Shown: piece after piece, positions 23,016-33,373 of the stretch
Layout of the letters: each line of letters opens with the position of its first letter
How positions within the stretch are numbered: the stretch's first letter is position 1
NCBI GenBank assembly: GCA_025200525.1
Contig: CM045770.1
Location: 123,605,429 to 123,669,428, forward strand
Origin: Camellia lanceoleosa
Taxonomy: Eukaryota; Streptophyta; Magnoliopsida; Ericales; Theaceae
Length of the DNA: 64,000 bases
Direction of reading: 5' to 3'
The notes under the pieces: model-generated
The model's database searches: none
What the model was told of the DNA's origin: nothing
The model's input: only the letters and a program-made list of their open reading frames with translations
Translations under genes and position numbers: made by a program

Positions 23016-23832
23016 ATCTATCTAAAAAATAAAATATTTGTAAAAAAATATTTTAAAAAATTAATAAATATCAAGAATAAGAAAATGTATTGAATTTTTA
23101 TTTTTTTTTGTTTTTTGTATTTTTGGCATTTAATAAATTTTTAAAGATTTTTTTTCACAAATATTATATTTTTAAGTGTATTTATGTTAGATATATCTAA
23201 AAATTTAAAAAATTACTTAAAATATTAAAAAAATCAGTAAAAAAAAAAAATTCAATTCTCTGAAAAATAAATCTTGCTGACTTGGTGAAGTGATAAGGAA
23301 TGACCCCTCCAAGGATCCCATCATCGATGTGAGAGGTGGCCCCCACAAGTTTATATATATTCAAAAATTCTTAAATAATAAAAATATTATTATTTTATAT
23401 TAATAATTTTTATTGTAATTGAAAATTAAATCTGAAGAAAAGTTTTTGAGTGTTTTGTAAGATATTTTTATGTTGTAATTTTATTATGATTTATTTATAT
23501 AGTCAGGTATGTAAATTTTTGTGCTCATATTTTATTTAACTATACGAGGGGGGATAAATAATTATTAGTGTAGAACAATGTATAAAAAGTCAAAAATAGT
23601 TGCTCTAATAATAAAAGTGTGATAAAATTCCTCCTTATTCAAAAGACCTTCAGTAGTAAAAATTTTCATTTTTCAAAGACCCTCAATTATAAAGCTTTAA
23701 AATATATATATATATTCTCCAAAAATTTAATTATAAGATTCATTTTTTTTCCGCAAATAATAATAAAGGTTGTGAATAATCTCAAGACTAATAAAAAAGT
23801 TGGAGAGGAAAATGTATTTAACATTAAAAATA
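23016..23832. other. AT-rich intergenic DNA, no gene
   Basis: Long A/T runs, with a GC-richer patch at 23270-23345. The ORF at 23619-23849 is compositionally random. It ends at the left target-site duplication of the Pack-MULE candidate. Confidence 0.6.
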
Positions 23833-24045
23833 GGGAAATTTGGCTATAAACCCCTTTGCCTCCCTTTTATTGTTAAAAGGACTAAGAAAAAAATTATATT
23901 TTCTAAACCCCCTCATAATTATTAAATCTTGCATAAAAGACAAATTTATTATTTAAATATTTTATATGACTATTATACCCCACTCTCTTCCCCATTTTCT
24001 ACCATTCCATTGCAATTTTCATTTTCTCTCTCTAAAACCAGAGAA

Positions 24046-24192
24046 ATGGCAAGGATGAAGCAGACGGTGAGGAAGTCGACGGGAGGGAAGGCACCACGAA
24101 GCGAGCTAGCGGCAGGCACTAAGTCAACGCCGTGATCGGAGGAGTGAAGAAGCCGCACAGATTCAGGCCTTCTCTCTCGTCTCTCTTCTAAC
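24046..24192 (+). pseudogene. Histone H3 N-terminal tail fragment
   Basis: The ATG at 24046 opens [18 protein letters not shown], clearly the H3 tail ([20 protein letters not shown]) with T3M, A7V and further changes. A one-frame shift near 24125-24133 produces a TGA at 24133-24135. In the next frame the H3 sequence continues as GGVKKPHRFRP (about 24137-24171), then diverges to SLSSLF and a stop at 24190-24192. The globular histone fold is absent. It lies inside a Mutator-type element, so capture by transduplication is the likely origin. It cannot make a histone. Confidence 0.85.
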
Positions 24193-24239
24193 CCTAGCTT
24201 CCTCCATGGCCGGAGCTATGAAGAACTTGCAAATCACAT

Positions 24240-24420
24240 TGATATATATATATATATATATCTATATCTATATATATGTGTGTGTTTGTGTGTTTTGAGA
24301 TTTGAATTCGAATATATATATATATCTACATATTCCGATCTCTAATCTATATATATATATATCTATATATATGTGTGTGCAAATCGCAGTGATATATATA
24401 TATGTGTGTGTATTAGTTTC
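24240..24420. repeat. TA/TG microsatellite cluster
   Basis: Repeated (TA)n, TATATCTATA and (TG)n tracts in the middle of the Pack-MULE candidate. Non-coding. Confidence 0.9.
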
Positions 24421-24620
24421 TCGTGTGCGTTGAGGTTTACATCACTGTGGTCTAGATTGATAGTATTAACAGTTACAAAATTATACATGAAATGCCTAAT
24501 GATTCTATTGTGATAACTTATTGCATCCTATTTTTCTAGTTTACATATGCCGTGCTGTGCCAATTTATTCAAAACATTCTATAAGTCATTGTTTTCAGAG
24601 TAAACATTAAATTTCATTTG

Positions 24621-24935
24621 ATAGAACCAGAGTAAAATTTTACTCTGGTTCTATTGCTCTGTTTTTTTCATTTGATAGAACCAGAGTAAAATTTTACTTT
24701 TATACAGAGTAAAATTTTACTTTTAGCTTCAGAGTCTCACAATTTACTTGTTTTTCAGAGTAAAATTTTACTTTTATACAGAGTAAAATTTTACTTTTAG
24801 TTTCAGAGTGCAAAATTTTACTCTTATTCAGAGTAAAATTTTACTTTTATACAGAGTAAAATTTTACTTTAGTTTCAGAGTGTAAAATTTTACTTTCATA
24901 CGGAGTAAAATTTTACTTTCATACAAATTAAAATT
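24621..24935. repeat. Tandem array of the palindrome GTAAAATTTTAC
   Basis: The perfect 12-bp palindrome GTAAAATTTTAC occurs nine times in about 315 bp, with two degenerate copies, usually preceded by CAGA and followed by TTTATA or TTTAGTTT. The first copy is the centre of a perfect 34-bp palindrome at 24621-24654. Spacing is irregular, about 20-45 bp. It lies near the right TIR of the Pack-MULE candidate and may be a subterminal transposase-binding array or a simple slippage product. Confidence 0.9.
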
Positions 24936-25282
24936 TTATGAGGGTAATATGGTAAAAAAAACAAGTTTCAAAATATCAGGGGGTTTTGAAAGTACTTATA
25001 TAATTCTTGTCCTTTTAAAAGACAAATTAGATAGTGAGGGGGCTATCACCAAATCCCCCTTAAAAATTTATAATAATTTAAATGTAAGAAAAGGCTGCTC
25101 GTTAAGATTTGGCATTAAACCTCTTGTTAAGCCGCCCTTATTCAGACGAATAACACTCTTATTTTTTATAGCTATAAAAAGTGCATCTTTTACTCTATTC
25201 TGTAGAGCTATAAAAGTGTATCTTTTGATGTACTTATCTTATGTATGATGATTTACTATTAATGAAGGAATTAAAATTTAGA

Positions 25283-25552
25283 AAAATTCCATTTGCACAC
25301 CATAAAAACTATTAGTATGCACTACAAATGTGTTTAATATAAATTTCTAAACAAATATATCAAATGTTTAGATTTAAAGATATGAATACAAATAAATTGT
25401 TCAAATATTTGTCCTTTCGATTATTTATATTGGAAAAACTACTATATATTCATAAATCCAAATCTGAACATTTGATATTGGTTCGGAAATTTATATCCGA
25501 ATATATTTGTGGTGCGTACTAAGAATTGGTATGATATACAAATAGAATTACC
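25283..25552. mobile_element. MITE with long terminal inverted repeats
   Basis: The left end (AAATTCCATTTGCACACC and on through TATCAAATGTTTAGATT) is the imperfect reverse complement of the right end, which closes with CAAATAGAATTACCC. The arms are about 100 bp and the element is nearly all arm. Non-coding. It lies upstream of the CNL gene. Confidence 0.75.
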
Positions 25553-25794
25553 CTGAAATGTAATTGTGAAATTTGAATGCGACCCCTCTAACTAAAATTC
25601 TTCCATCTACCACTACTCGTGATACAGTATAGGTATTTTGACTAAAAATATTAAAAAGCCCTGTCATTCTATGTATATATTTTTTTGGTACAAAATCATA
25701 TTTGTATAGTATTTCTACTTGTTAAGGACACTCATTCTTTTCACTGTTTTGTGGTTGTTATTCTAATTTGTTACATGAATAAAATAATAAAAAA
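25553..25794. other. Intergenic AT-rich DNA
   Basis: No gene or clear repeat is recognised between two MITEs upstream of the resistance gene. Confidence 0.5.
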
Positions 25795-26127
25795 AAGTAA
25801 ATTGCACACACTTATTTGATAAAAATATGATTAGTTTTACAAGTTTAATATAATTACACTAATTTTTCTTTTAATAAAGTTAAAATCATCAAAATTAATA
25901 CACATAGTGGATAGACACATAAATAAATAAAGGTAAATATATAGTTTAAAAGAAAAGACGAGATAACATAATTTTTTTTATTCATACGACTCACAAATTA
26001 ATGATTAAAAAAGACCTAGGTATTATATAAATTAAAACATTAAGGGTGATTAGTGCAATTATGTCAAAAGTATAGAAATAATTATATTTTTTCCAAATCT
26101 CATGGGAGGTGAGTGTAATTTACCTAA
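25795..26127. mobile_element. MITE, GTAAATTRCAC termini
   Basis: The left end GTAAATTGCACACACTTA and the right end, in reverse complement GGTAAATTACACTCACCTCC, form inverted termini of a roughly 330-bp AT-rich element. The flanks TAAAAAAA and TAAAAAAC could be an imperfect target duplication, but both lie in A-runs. Mutator-type is likely from the end sequence. Non-coding, about 300 bp upstream of the CNL start. Confidence 0.55.
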
Positions 26128-26181
26128 AAAACAAAAGAAGATAAACTTTCAATCTCGTGTTTTGGGGTTGCTCTTTTAGTG

Positions 26182-26328
26182 GATTTTTGATTCATTTATA
26201 TTTTTAAGTGTCCAAACTATGCTTTGGTGTGTGGATATATATTGGATCCATCTGATTTTTGATTCATTTATATTTTTAAGTGTCCCAAAATATGCTTTGG
26301 TTTGTGGATATATATATTGGATCCATCT
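26182..26328 (+). promoter_or_regulatory. 72-bp tandem duplication in the CNL promoter/leader
   Basis: 26182-26253 and 26254-26328 are near-identical direct repeats that each include ATTTATATTTTTAAGTGTCC, TATGCTTTGGT and GATATATATTGGATCC. Each copy carries a TATA-like GATATATAT word, so the gene may have a duplicated core promoter about 100-190 bp before the ATG. A poly(T) tract follows at 26366-26384. The transcription start was not determined. Confidence 0.75.
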
Positions 26329-26422
26329 TTCATCTTGTATTTGTTTGTTGATTTTTGATTTTTGATTTTTTTTTTTTTTTTTTACTTTAACCAAAACAGC
26401 ATCAGCGGAAGAACAAGTTTAA

Positions 26423-29353
26423 ATGGCTGAGGCAGTTGTTTCTGGTATTTTGGGGAAATTCGGACAATGCTTGTTTGATCTAATTAGAAGTGAATTTGAT
26501 TATCTGTTTTGCTTCGACACCAACATTCAAAAGCTTCAAACTCAATTGAGGGACCTAAAAGCGACTAGACAAGGGGTTCAGCTACGGGTCGTAGAAGCAC
26601 GCAACAATCTGAGATCCGTTCCTGAAGCTGATACATGGCTGATTAAAGCAAATAACAAAATTGCAGAGGCAGATAGAATTATTGAAGCAAATAACAAAAT
26701 TGCAGAGGAGGCAGATAGAATTATCGAAGCAAATAACAAAATTGCAGAGGCAGATACAATTATTGAATCCGAGGACCGAGTTCAGACGGGATGTTTGAAT
26801 GGGTGGTGTGGGCCCCGTTGCTCACTGGGTAGAAAAGCCGCGAAAATGACTCAAGATCTTGTCGATCTTCATAATGAGGGCATCGAGTACACTCAGCTGT
26901 CCCACAGTCCACCACGACCATCCATCCAATCTCTACGCTCGACAGGATTCAAGGGGTTTGAGTCTCGAAATTTGATTGTGAAGCAAATCATCGAGGCTCT
27001 GAAGGATGACGAGATCAACCTGGTTGGGGTATGCGGGATGGTGGGAGTGGGCAAGACAACAATGGTCGAACATGTTGCCAAACAAGTGGAAGAAGAGAAA
27101 CTCTTTAATGAAGTTGCAATGGCAGTTGTCAGCCAAAAGCCAAACTTGAAACAGGTTCAAAGTTGCATTGCAGAAATGTTGGGTCTAAAGCTTGACATGG
27201 AGAACAAAATAGTACGATCAAGTCGGCTACGTTACAGACTTCTGCAGAACGATAAGAAAATTCTAGTCATATTGGATGACATTTGGGAAGAATTTGATCT
27301 CGAGGACTGGGGATTTCCCTTGGGAGGAGGCAGCAACAAGAGTTGTAAGATCCTTTTCACTTCACGAAATCGAATTCTATGGAAAGGAATACCAAATAAA
27401 AGGTATATCCAACTTCAAGTCCTAGTGGGTGAAGAACCGTGGCATCTCTTTAGAGAGAAGGTAGGCGATTGTGCTGACAACTTTGATCTGCTACCACTAG
27501 CAAAACAGATTGTAAATGAATGTAGAGGTTTACCACTTGCCGTCGTAACTGTGGGAAGTACACTTATGAATGAACACAACCAACATCACTGGAAAGATGC
27601 ACTTCGACAACTAAGAACCTCTTCTTCAGAAAGTTGGATGTCAGAAGTGCCTATAGAAGTGTATCAAGCTCTATATTTTAGTTACAATTTTCTAAAAGAT
27701 GACACAGCAAAGAAGTTGTTTCTGCTTTGTTGCTTGTTTCCAGAAGACCATGATATTCCTATTGAAGGTTTGGTTAGATATGGAATCGGATTGCGGTGGT
27801 TTGGAGGCATCGACAAAGTGGATGAAGTAAGAGATCGAGTGAATGTCTTAGTTGATCAACTCAAAAGTTGTTATTTACTGTTGGATGGTGTTAAGGAGGA
27901 GGAAATAAAAATGCACGATGTAGTGCGCGATGTTGCTATATCAATTGCGGCTAACTATAAGCATGGTTTTAAGATAATCCATGGTGCCGAATGGAGAGAG
28001 TGGCCAAAGTGGTCGATATATGAGCTTAAAACTTCCATTTCGGTGATATCAAATGAAATTAAAGAGTTTCCAGAAGGATTGAGATGCTCAAAACTTGAGT
28101 TTTTACTAATAGGATGCCAGAATAGTTCACTAAAAATACCAAGCAATTTTTTTGAGGGCATGGGAGAACTCAAAGTTTTGGACATGACAATCACGAAAGA
28201 CATCTCGTTACTGCCGTCGTCACTGCAATTCTTGAGCAACCTGTTGACATTGCATCTTGATCGCTGTCAGAAGTTCGATAATATATCTGTAATTGGAAAG
28301 CTATTTAATCTGGAAATCCTCAGCTTTCGTCGATCCGACATTGAGGAGTTACCTGAGGAAATAGGAGGACTGGTTAATTTAAAGTTGTTGAATCTGACAG
28401 ATTGTTATGAACTTAAAAGAATAGCACCTGGTATCATATCATCCCTAGTCCAATTACAAGAGTTGTACATGGGTGGCTGCGAAATCACTTGGGAACGAGA
28501 AGGCAAGGAAGGAGGAGAAAATGCGAGCTTGAGTGAGTTTGAATCCTTGTCCAATTTGAATACTTTAGAGATTAATATAGAAGATGCCAAGTGTTTGCCA
28601 AGAATCCCATTGTTTAGCAAATTGACAAAATATTCAATTTGTATAGGTCGTGATCATTGCGGCTCTTTTGGTGCAGAACACATATCAAGTGTCGGAAATC
28701 TTCTCATACTTCGTGGCCGGTGCACTATCCCGTCAGAATGCATCAATTCGTTGTTAAGGATTGAAGGACTACAACACTTGAAGGGCCTAGTAATTGATCA
28801 TGGTGTTGATCATTGTGCTACACCAGAATGTTTTGTCAATACAATGAAATGGGTCCCGCGTACACCTAATGCTATTCCTCCTATTTTTCCGATCCTGGAG
28901 AAATTAGAGCTCCGTTCTCTACCCAATTTAAGAAAGATATGTCACTGCCAACTTCCAACCGGCTCTTTTGGAAAACTAAAACATCTTGAAATATATTATT
29001 GTGATGGAATGGAAGAAGTTATTTGGAAGGAAAAAGGAGAAGATGATGCAACAAACAAGATGGAGTTTCCAGCGTTAGAAACCATGACTTTGTTCGATCT
29101 ACCAATGCTCATTGATTTTTGCAGCGGGACTGGCGAGATTGAGTTCCCTCAATTGAAGAAATTGAGTCTTGGGGGTCTACCAAAGCTCATTGGTTTTTGC
29201 AGCGGGACTGGCGAGATTGAGTTCCCTCAATTGAAGGAATTGCGCCTACAGCAACTTCCACAACTCAAGTGGCTCTTCCTCAATAGCAGTAATCCGTTTT
29301 CAGAGTCAATGGAAAACCACAATGCTACCTTCATATCTCTTTTCCCCCACAAG
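26423..29353 (+). CDS. CC-NBS-LRR (CNL) disease-resistance protein, exon 1
   Basis: Intracellular immune receptor of the RPS2/At4g27190-like CNL class: it binds ATP/ADP and triggers defence when it senses a pathogen effector. Exon 1 encodes about 977 residues. A coiled coil spans residues 1-140, with a three-copy repeat at 76-115. NB-ARC motifs follow: P-loop GMVGVGKTT near 204, kinase-2 KILVILDDIWEE near 278, RNBS-B KILFTSRN, GLPL near 368, RNBS-D CLFPEDHDI near 437 and MHD near 497. From about 540 on there are leucine-rich repeats with LPEEIGGLVNLKLL-type units. The ATG is the first in frame and starts a typical MAEAVVSGILGKF. The frame runs on to 29470, but AAG|GTATGT at 29353/29354 is a strong donor and the family continues with VALPSLEEL, found in exon 2. 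Confidence 0.93.
26648..26767 (+). repeat. In-frame minisatellite in the CNL coiled coil (39/42/39 bp)
   Basis: Three adjacent units at 26648-26686, 26687-26728 and 26729-26767 encode ANNKIAEADRIIE, ANNKIAEEADRIIE and ANNKIAEADTIIE (residues 76-115). All lengths are multiples of three, so the reading frame is kept and the helix is lengthened. Typical CNL proteins have one such segment before the conserved GCLNGWC motif. Confidence 0.95.
29121..29250 (+). repeat. 78-bp in-frame duplication of an LRR unit
   Basis: CSGTGEIEFPQLK is encoded twice, at 29121 and 29199, with 78 bp (26 residues) between matching bases. The two units are almost identical at DNA level across about 40 bp, so the duplication is recent. 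It adds one leucine-rich repeat near the end of exon 1. Confidence 0.92.
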
Positions 29354-29686
29354 GTATGTCCACACGTCTTTCTTTTCTTAAGGTCTTCTCTCTCTTTCTT
29401 TCGTTCTTTCTTAATTTTTTCTATAAGAAAAAATAATCATTCTATTCTTATTATGAGGACAAGGTTCTGAATCCATGGAAGCATCTCAGTTACTCTTCGC
29501 AAAACTTTGATTGTTCCACTTCGACATAGTTTCTTCATTCTAATAAGATTTGCTGTAAATAAATTTAAAAAAATGTGAAAATTGAAATCTAGGGAGAAAA
29601 AAGAGAGAGTTAATACTGTGTCATAAAACGTGATTATACAATAAAAAGATCTAAATTTCTTTAGGGAAACTCTGATTAGCATTACT

Positions 29687-29918
29687 AAGGCCTCGTTTGG
29701 GAACAGGCTAATTTAGTAACTTTTCGGCTATTTGGTTAAAAAGGTAGGTAAAAAAAACTAGTATGTTTGGGATGACTTTTTGGCTAATTACGAAAAGATG
29801 TGCAAAAAGTAGAGAGAAAAGAGAATCTTTGACTTTTTGGTATGAGTTGTTAGCTTTTTGGCTAATTTAGTAACTTTATGGCTAATTGGCTAAAAATATA
29901 AGTCCCCAAACGGGGCTT
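29687..29918. mobile_element. hAT-like MITE in CNL intron 1
   Basis: Ends AAGGCCTCGTTTGGG and CCCCAAACGGGGCTT are inverted. The interior is built of AAAAAGTCAAA/TTTTTGGCTAA words. The element at 55031-55247 belongs to the same family in the opposite orientation. No exact target duplication was found. Non-coding. Confidence 0.7.
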
Positions 29919-30784
29919 AAATATGAGATAAACTTCACGTGTGATTTTTCTTTTCCTTTTTTCAAATAATTAATATGGTATATTCAAAACCATAGATATG
30001 GAAATGACATGTTAAAATCATGCTCACACGACAATTAAAAAGAATCCAAAAAAATATGGATAAATTACATCTTTGTAATCTAATTGATGATATAAATATC
30101 TTTCATATTTGTAATTACTCTCTTATCAATTGCCCAATTTTTTCTTTTTTACATTTTATCCATATCAACTATATCAGTTTACTCCCCTCACTTAAAATTT
30201 GTAACATCTAACTCTCCTCGTCTACTAATTTTTTTCAATTTGGACTTTTATGATGAAAATACTCTTTCATAGGATAAATTACATTTTACTCTCGGGAACT
30301 ATCACCCATCTCACTTGACCCCCTCAACTAAAAAATAATACATTTATCACTTCGAATTATAAATTTATATCATTGTAAATATTTTGTTAATGATATGTCT
30401 CTTAAATACATTAAAATTTAACATGTGAGTTATACATGACATCTCAAATGGATTGCCTAAAATGACATTATCAGTCTGTTTGGTTTAATTTTTGAAAACT
30501 ATTTTCGAGTTTTTTTTTTTTTAAATTTTCATCTTTAATATATATTTTTTTGTCTTTAATGATTTTTTTTTGTTTTAGTTAAAAAGTTTTTTATATTTAG
30601 GTACAACTATTCTGGATGCATCTAAAAAGTAAATATTTATGAAAAATTCTATAAAAAAAATTTAACTAAAGTCAAAAAAAAAAATACAAAAAAAGACTAG
30701 TTATTTTCATCTTTAGTGAATTTTTTAAAAATATTTCACAAATATTTACATTTTAGGTGCATCTAAAAATTTAAGTTTTCTTAC

Positions 30785-32155
30785 CAAGGATGGATCTAGG
30801 GGTGCGGATTGGGGCGATCGCACCCCAAATTTTTTAAAAAATTAGAATAAATTATCAATAGGTCTTGATATATAGTTGGAATTAATTCTTATCAAGTCCT
30901 ATTAAAAATAAATCATAATAAAATTGTCATTAAAAATATTTTTTTGTGACGATTTTTTGCATGTCGCTAAACTTTGATAATTAATGACTTTTTTTATGGT
31001 TTTTTATAAATTGTCGCTAAAACTTATAATTAGTAATATTTTTCTGTAAAGAAATTTTCAAACTGTCGCTGAAAGTTGAAAATTAGCAACTTTTTTTATG
31101 ACAAAATTTTCAAACTATTGTTAAAAATTAACAATTAGTAACGTTTCTTTAAAAATGTTTAATAAAAAAAAAAAAAAAAAAACACCATTAATTCTCACAG
31201 GACCTAATGGACAATAAGTTCACCTATTAGGACCTATATGTAAATCCCCCTAAAAATTATATATATTGTACTAGTAATTAGTAAGATAATTATAAATTGG
31301 AGTACTTCACATTTACAAAATTTAAATAGTTTGCACCCTCCAAATTATTTACATTACAAAATTTTAAACATAGTTTTTAAATTGAGTTTTATCAAATATT
31401 GATCTATTCTATTTGTTATCTGTATTATTTATTATATTTCTATATTGTATAAAGTTACTTGTATACTTTTATTTGTTTCAATTTGTTACTATTCTTGTTT
31501 TCTATTCATATGTCATTTATGTCTTTTTTTCTTCTTGTATAAATCACACTTTAATTTGCTTATGCCTCTTATTTTGCATTCATTTTTGTTTGTTCATTCT
31601 CTAGAAATAAGAATATTGTCTGGAAATAAAAATATTAGCTATTTCAACATGACATTCTTAAAATAAGTTAATAAAATTTAATACCGCTTATTGAAATGGA
31701 TTATCATTATACTCATAAAAACATACATTTTCAATTATAATTTCTTTTCAAAACTAAACTATGTAATAAGATGGAAAATGATTTTGTAGTAAATTACTTG
31801 ATCATATTTATTGACAAAAATATTAATTAAGGTTTTGATGTCGAGTTTAACATAGATATTTTTATATGTATTATAAAAAAGTGGCAATTACAACATTTTC
31901 AAATAATTAACTTTACTAGACAGAGAGATACTAATAGTTAATATTTTGTTAAATTAATGCAAACAAGAAATATTTCTAACTATATTTTTATTCTCAATTA
32001 TGTTAATAAAGAATGTCCAATTAATAGTAATATTATTTATTTATTGTGCTACTATAAATCAAAATTTAAAATTTTATAATAATTTTTTCGACAAAAAGTT
32101 GCATGTGTTTCCCCCCTCCAAAACTCAAATCCTATATCTGTCCCTGCCACTCACT
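30785..32155. mobile_element. Decayed TIR transposon in CNL intron 1
   Basis: The left end has GGATGGATCTAGGGGTGCGG and the right end CCTATATCTGTCCCTG. These ends, one the reverse of a GGAYRGAT word, are typical of plant hAT-type elements that open with CAGGGACGGATC. Inside is a degenerate repeat of roughly 60 bp with TGTCGCTRAAA words (30945-31150). No transposase frame survives. Confidence 0.45.
30945..31150 (+). repeat. Degenerate tandem repeat with TGTCGCTAAA words
   Basis: About four copies of a 55-65 bp unit containing TTTTCAAACTGTCGCTGAAA-like sequence and TTAGCAACTTTTTTTATG. It is part of the transposon remnant in intron 1. Subterminal repeats of this kind are common in plant DNA transposons. 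Confidence 0.6.
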
Positions 32156-32516
32156 CTGTTTAGAAATGAGCTAAAATCTTTAGAAATGGTTTTGTCATTT
32201 GGTCATGGATGGAAATTTTACTATTAGAATGTAGCTTATTCTATAGTTTGTTTCTTGAGTTGAATGACACAATCATATGTTTCTCTTCTTTCTCTTTTAA
32301 TTGTCAAGGATTAGTATTTTTATTGATTTTTTTTGTTGGTTTCAATAACCAATTGAAAAAAAGGCAATCATATCTTATTTCATTCATTTAAACGTTTTGG
32401 TTGTAAAAATTATTGGTCATATATGCAGACTACAAGAGGAGAGACAGAGATAGAGTGATATCCATAACCATTCCTACAAATGTTACAACTACCACTGACA
32501 AAAGTTTTATTTTCAG

Positions 32517-33089
32517 GTTGCATTACCTAGCTTAGAGGAGCTAGTACTCCTGTTTCTTGACAATCTGGAAGGGCTGGGACACATTCCAATCTCAGTGGGT
32601 TCCTTTTCTAAACTTAGAAAAGTACATGTAGAACAATGTGGCAAATTGCTCTGTGTTTTTCCATCACAATTCCTTACGAGGCTGCGAAATCTTGAAGATC
32701 TAACTGTAGAAAATTGTACTTTACTAGAGAAGGTGTTTGAATCGGAAATAGTGGACGATAAGGAACAAGAATCGGAGATGCTCTTGCTCTTGAAATCTCT
32801 ACATGTTCATGATTGTGATAACCTGAGATATCTATTCCCATATTCCATGATGAAGTGTATGTTACAACTCCAAGAATTGGACATAAGGAGATGTAAACTG
32901 ATGTCAAGGATTCTTGCAGATGAGAAAGGGCATGGCAAAAGCTCGGTGGATAAAATTGAGTTCACTCAATTGAAAATTTTGCGGCTCTATGATCTACCGA
33001 ACCTTGTTTTCTTCCCCAAAGTGATCGCTACTTCGGCTACATCAACAGAGCGCCTCCAAAATGTCATGCAAACTCTATTCAATGAGAAG
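32517..33089 (+). CDS. CNL exon 2, leucine-rich repeats
   Basis: Exon of 573 bp (191 codons), phase 0, between TTTTCAG and AAG|GTAAAA. It opens VALPSLEELVLLFLDNLEGL and continues with irregular LRRs (LRKVHVEQCGKLLCVFPSQF, LEDLTVENC, LKSLHVHDC, LQELDIRRC). These are the C-terminal repeats of At4g27190-like CNLs, probably involved in effector perception. An open frame beginning at 32595 is only its 3' part, without the first 26 codons. The last codons before the donor encode LFNEK. Confidence 0.88.
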
Positions 33090-33373
33090 GTAAAATGAAG
33101 AAGTAGAATGCTGGTGAAACCAAAGCTACTTACCTTTTACAATGATTTGTACGAAATTTTTTTTTTTTTTTTTTTTTTTAATTTTTGTTTTGGTTCAAGT
33201 AACAAAATGAAATGAGCAACCATATCTTATTCCAATAATTTGAAATTCAAGGTTAAAAAAGTTCTAGGTAACACATACAAAGTACAGAGAGGTATATATC
33301 TCATAACCATTCCTACTATCATTTTATATTACTTTTAGTAGTATGGTTGTTAATGCAATTGTTTGGTTTGCAG

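Larger units (their letters stand above)
23833..25059. mobile_element. Probable Pack-MULE carrying a histone H3 fragment
   Basis: The left end starts GGGAAATTTGGCTATAAACC. The right end, read in reverse complement, starts GGGGGATTTGGTGATAGCCC. The two ends stay alignable for roughly 130 bp, through TTAAAAGGACAAG-like and AAACCCCCT words, as expected for the long TIRs of Mutator-like elements. The flanks are TTAAAAATA (23824-23832) and TTAAAAATT (25060-25068), a near-perfect 9-bp target duplication. There is no transposase inside. The interior holds an H3 tail fragment, TA/TG microsatellites and an array of palindromes. Confidence 0.6.
29354..32516 (+). other. CNL intron 1 (3163 bp) with transposon insertions
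   Basis: Bounded by GTATGT (29354) and TTTTCAG (ending 32516). Phase 0 on both sides. It contains an hAT-like MITE (29687-29918) and a larger TIR-element remnant (30785-32155). The rest is AT-rich. The short ORFs inside are compositional noise. Confidence 0.8.

Noticed and set aside
24600..24935. CRISPR-like array
   Set aside because: Repeats are short palindromes with irregular, non-unique spacers, in a plant genome, inside a transposon. There are no cas genes.
24949..25248. 99-codon ORF after the palindrome array
   Set aside because: It overlaps the right TIR of the Pack-MULE candidate and unrelated AT-rich flank. No motif seen.
28405..29682. Minus-strand ORFs opposite the CNL gene
   Set aside because: They are shadows of the coding strand with no motif.
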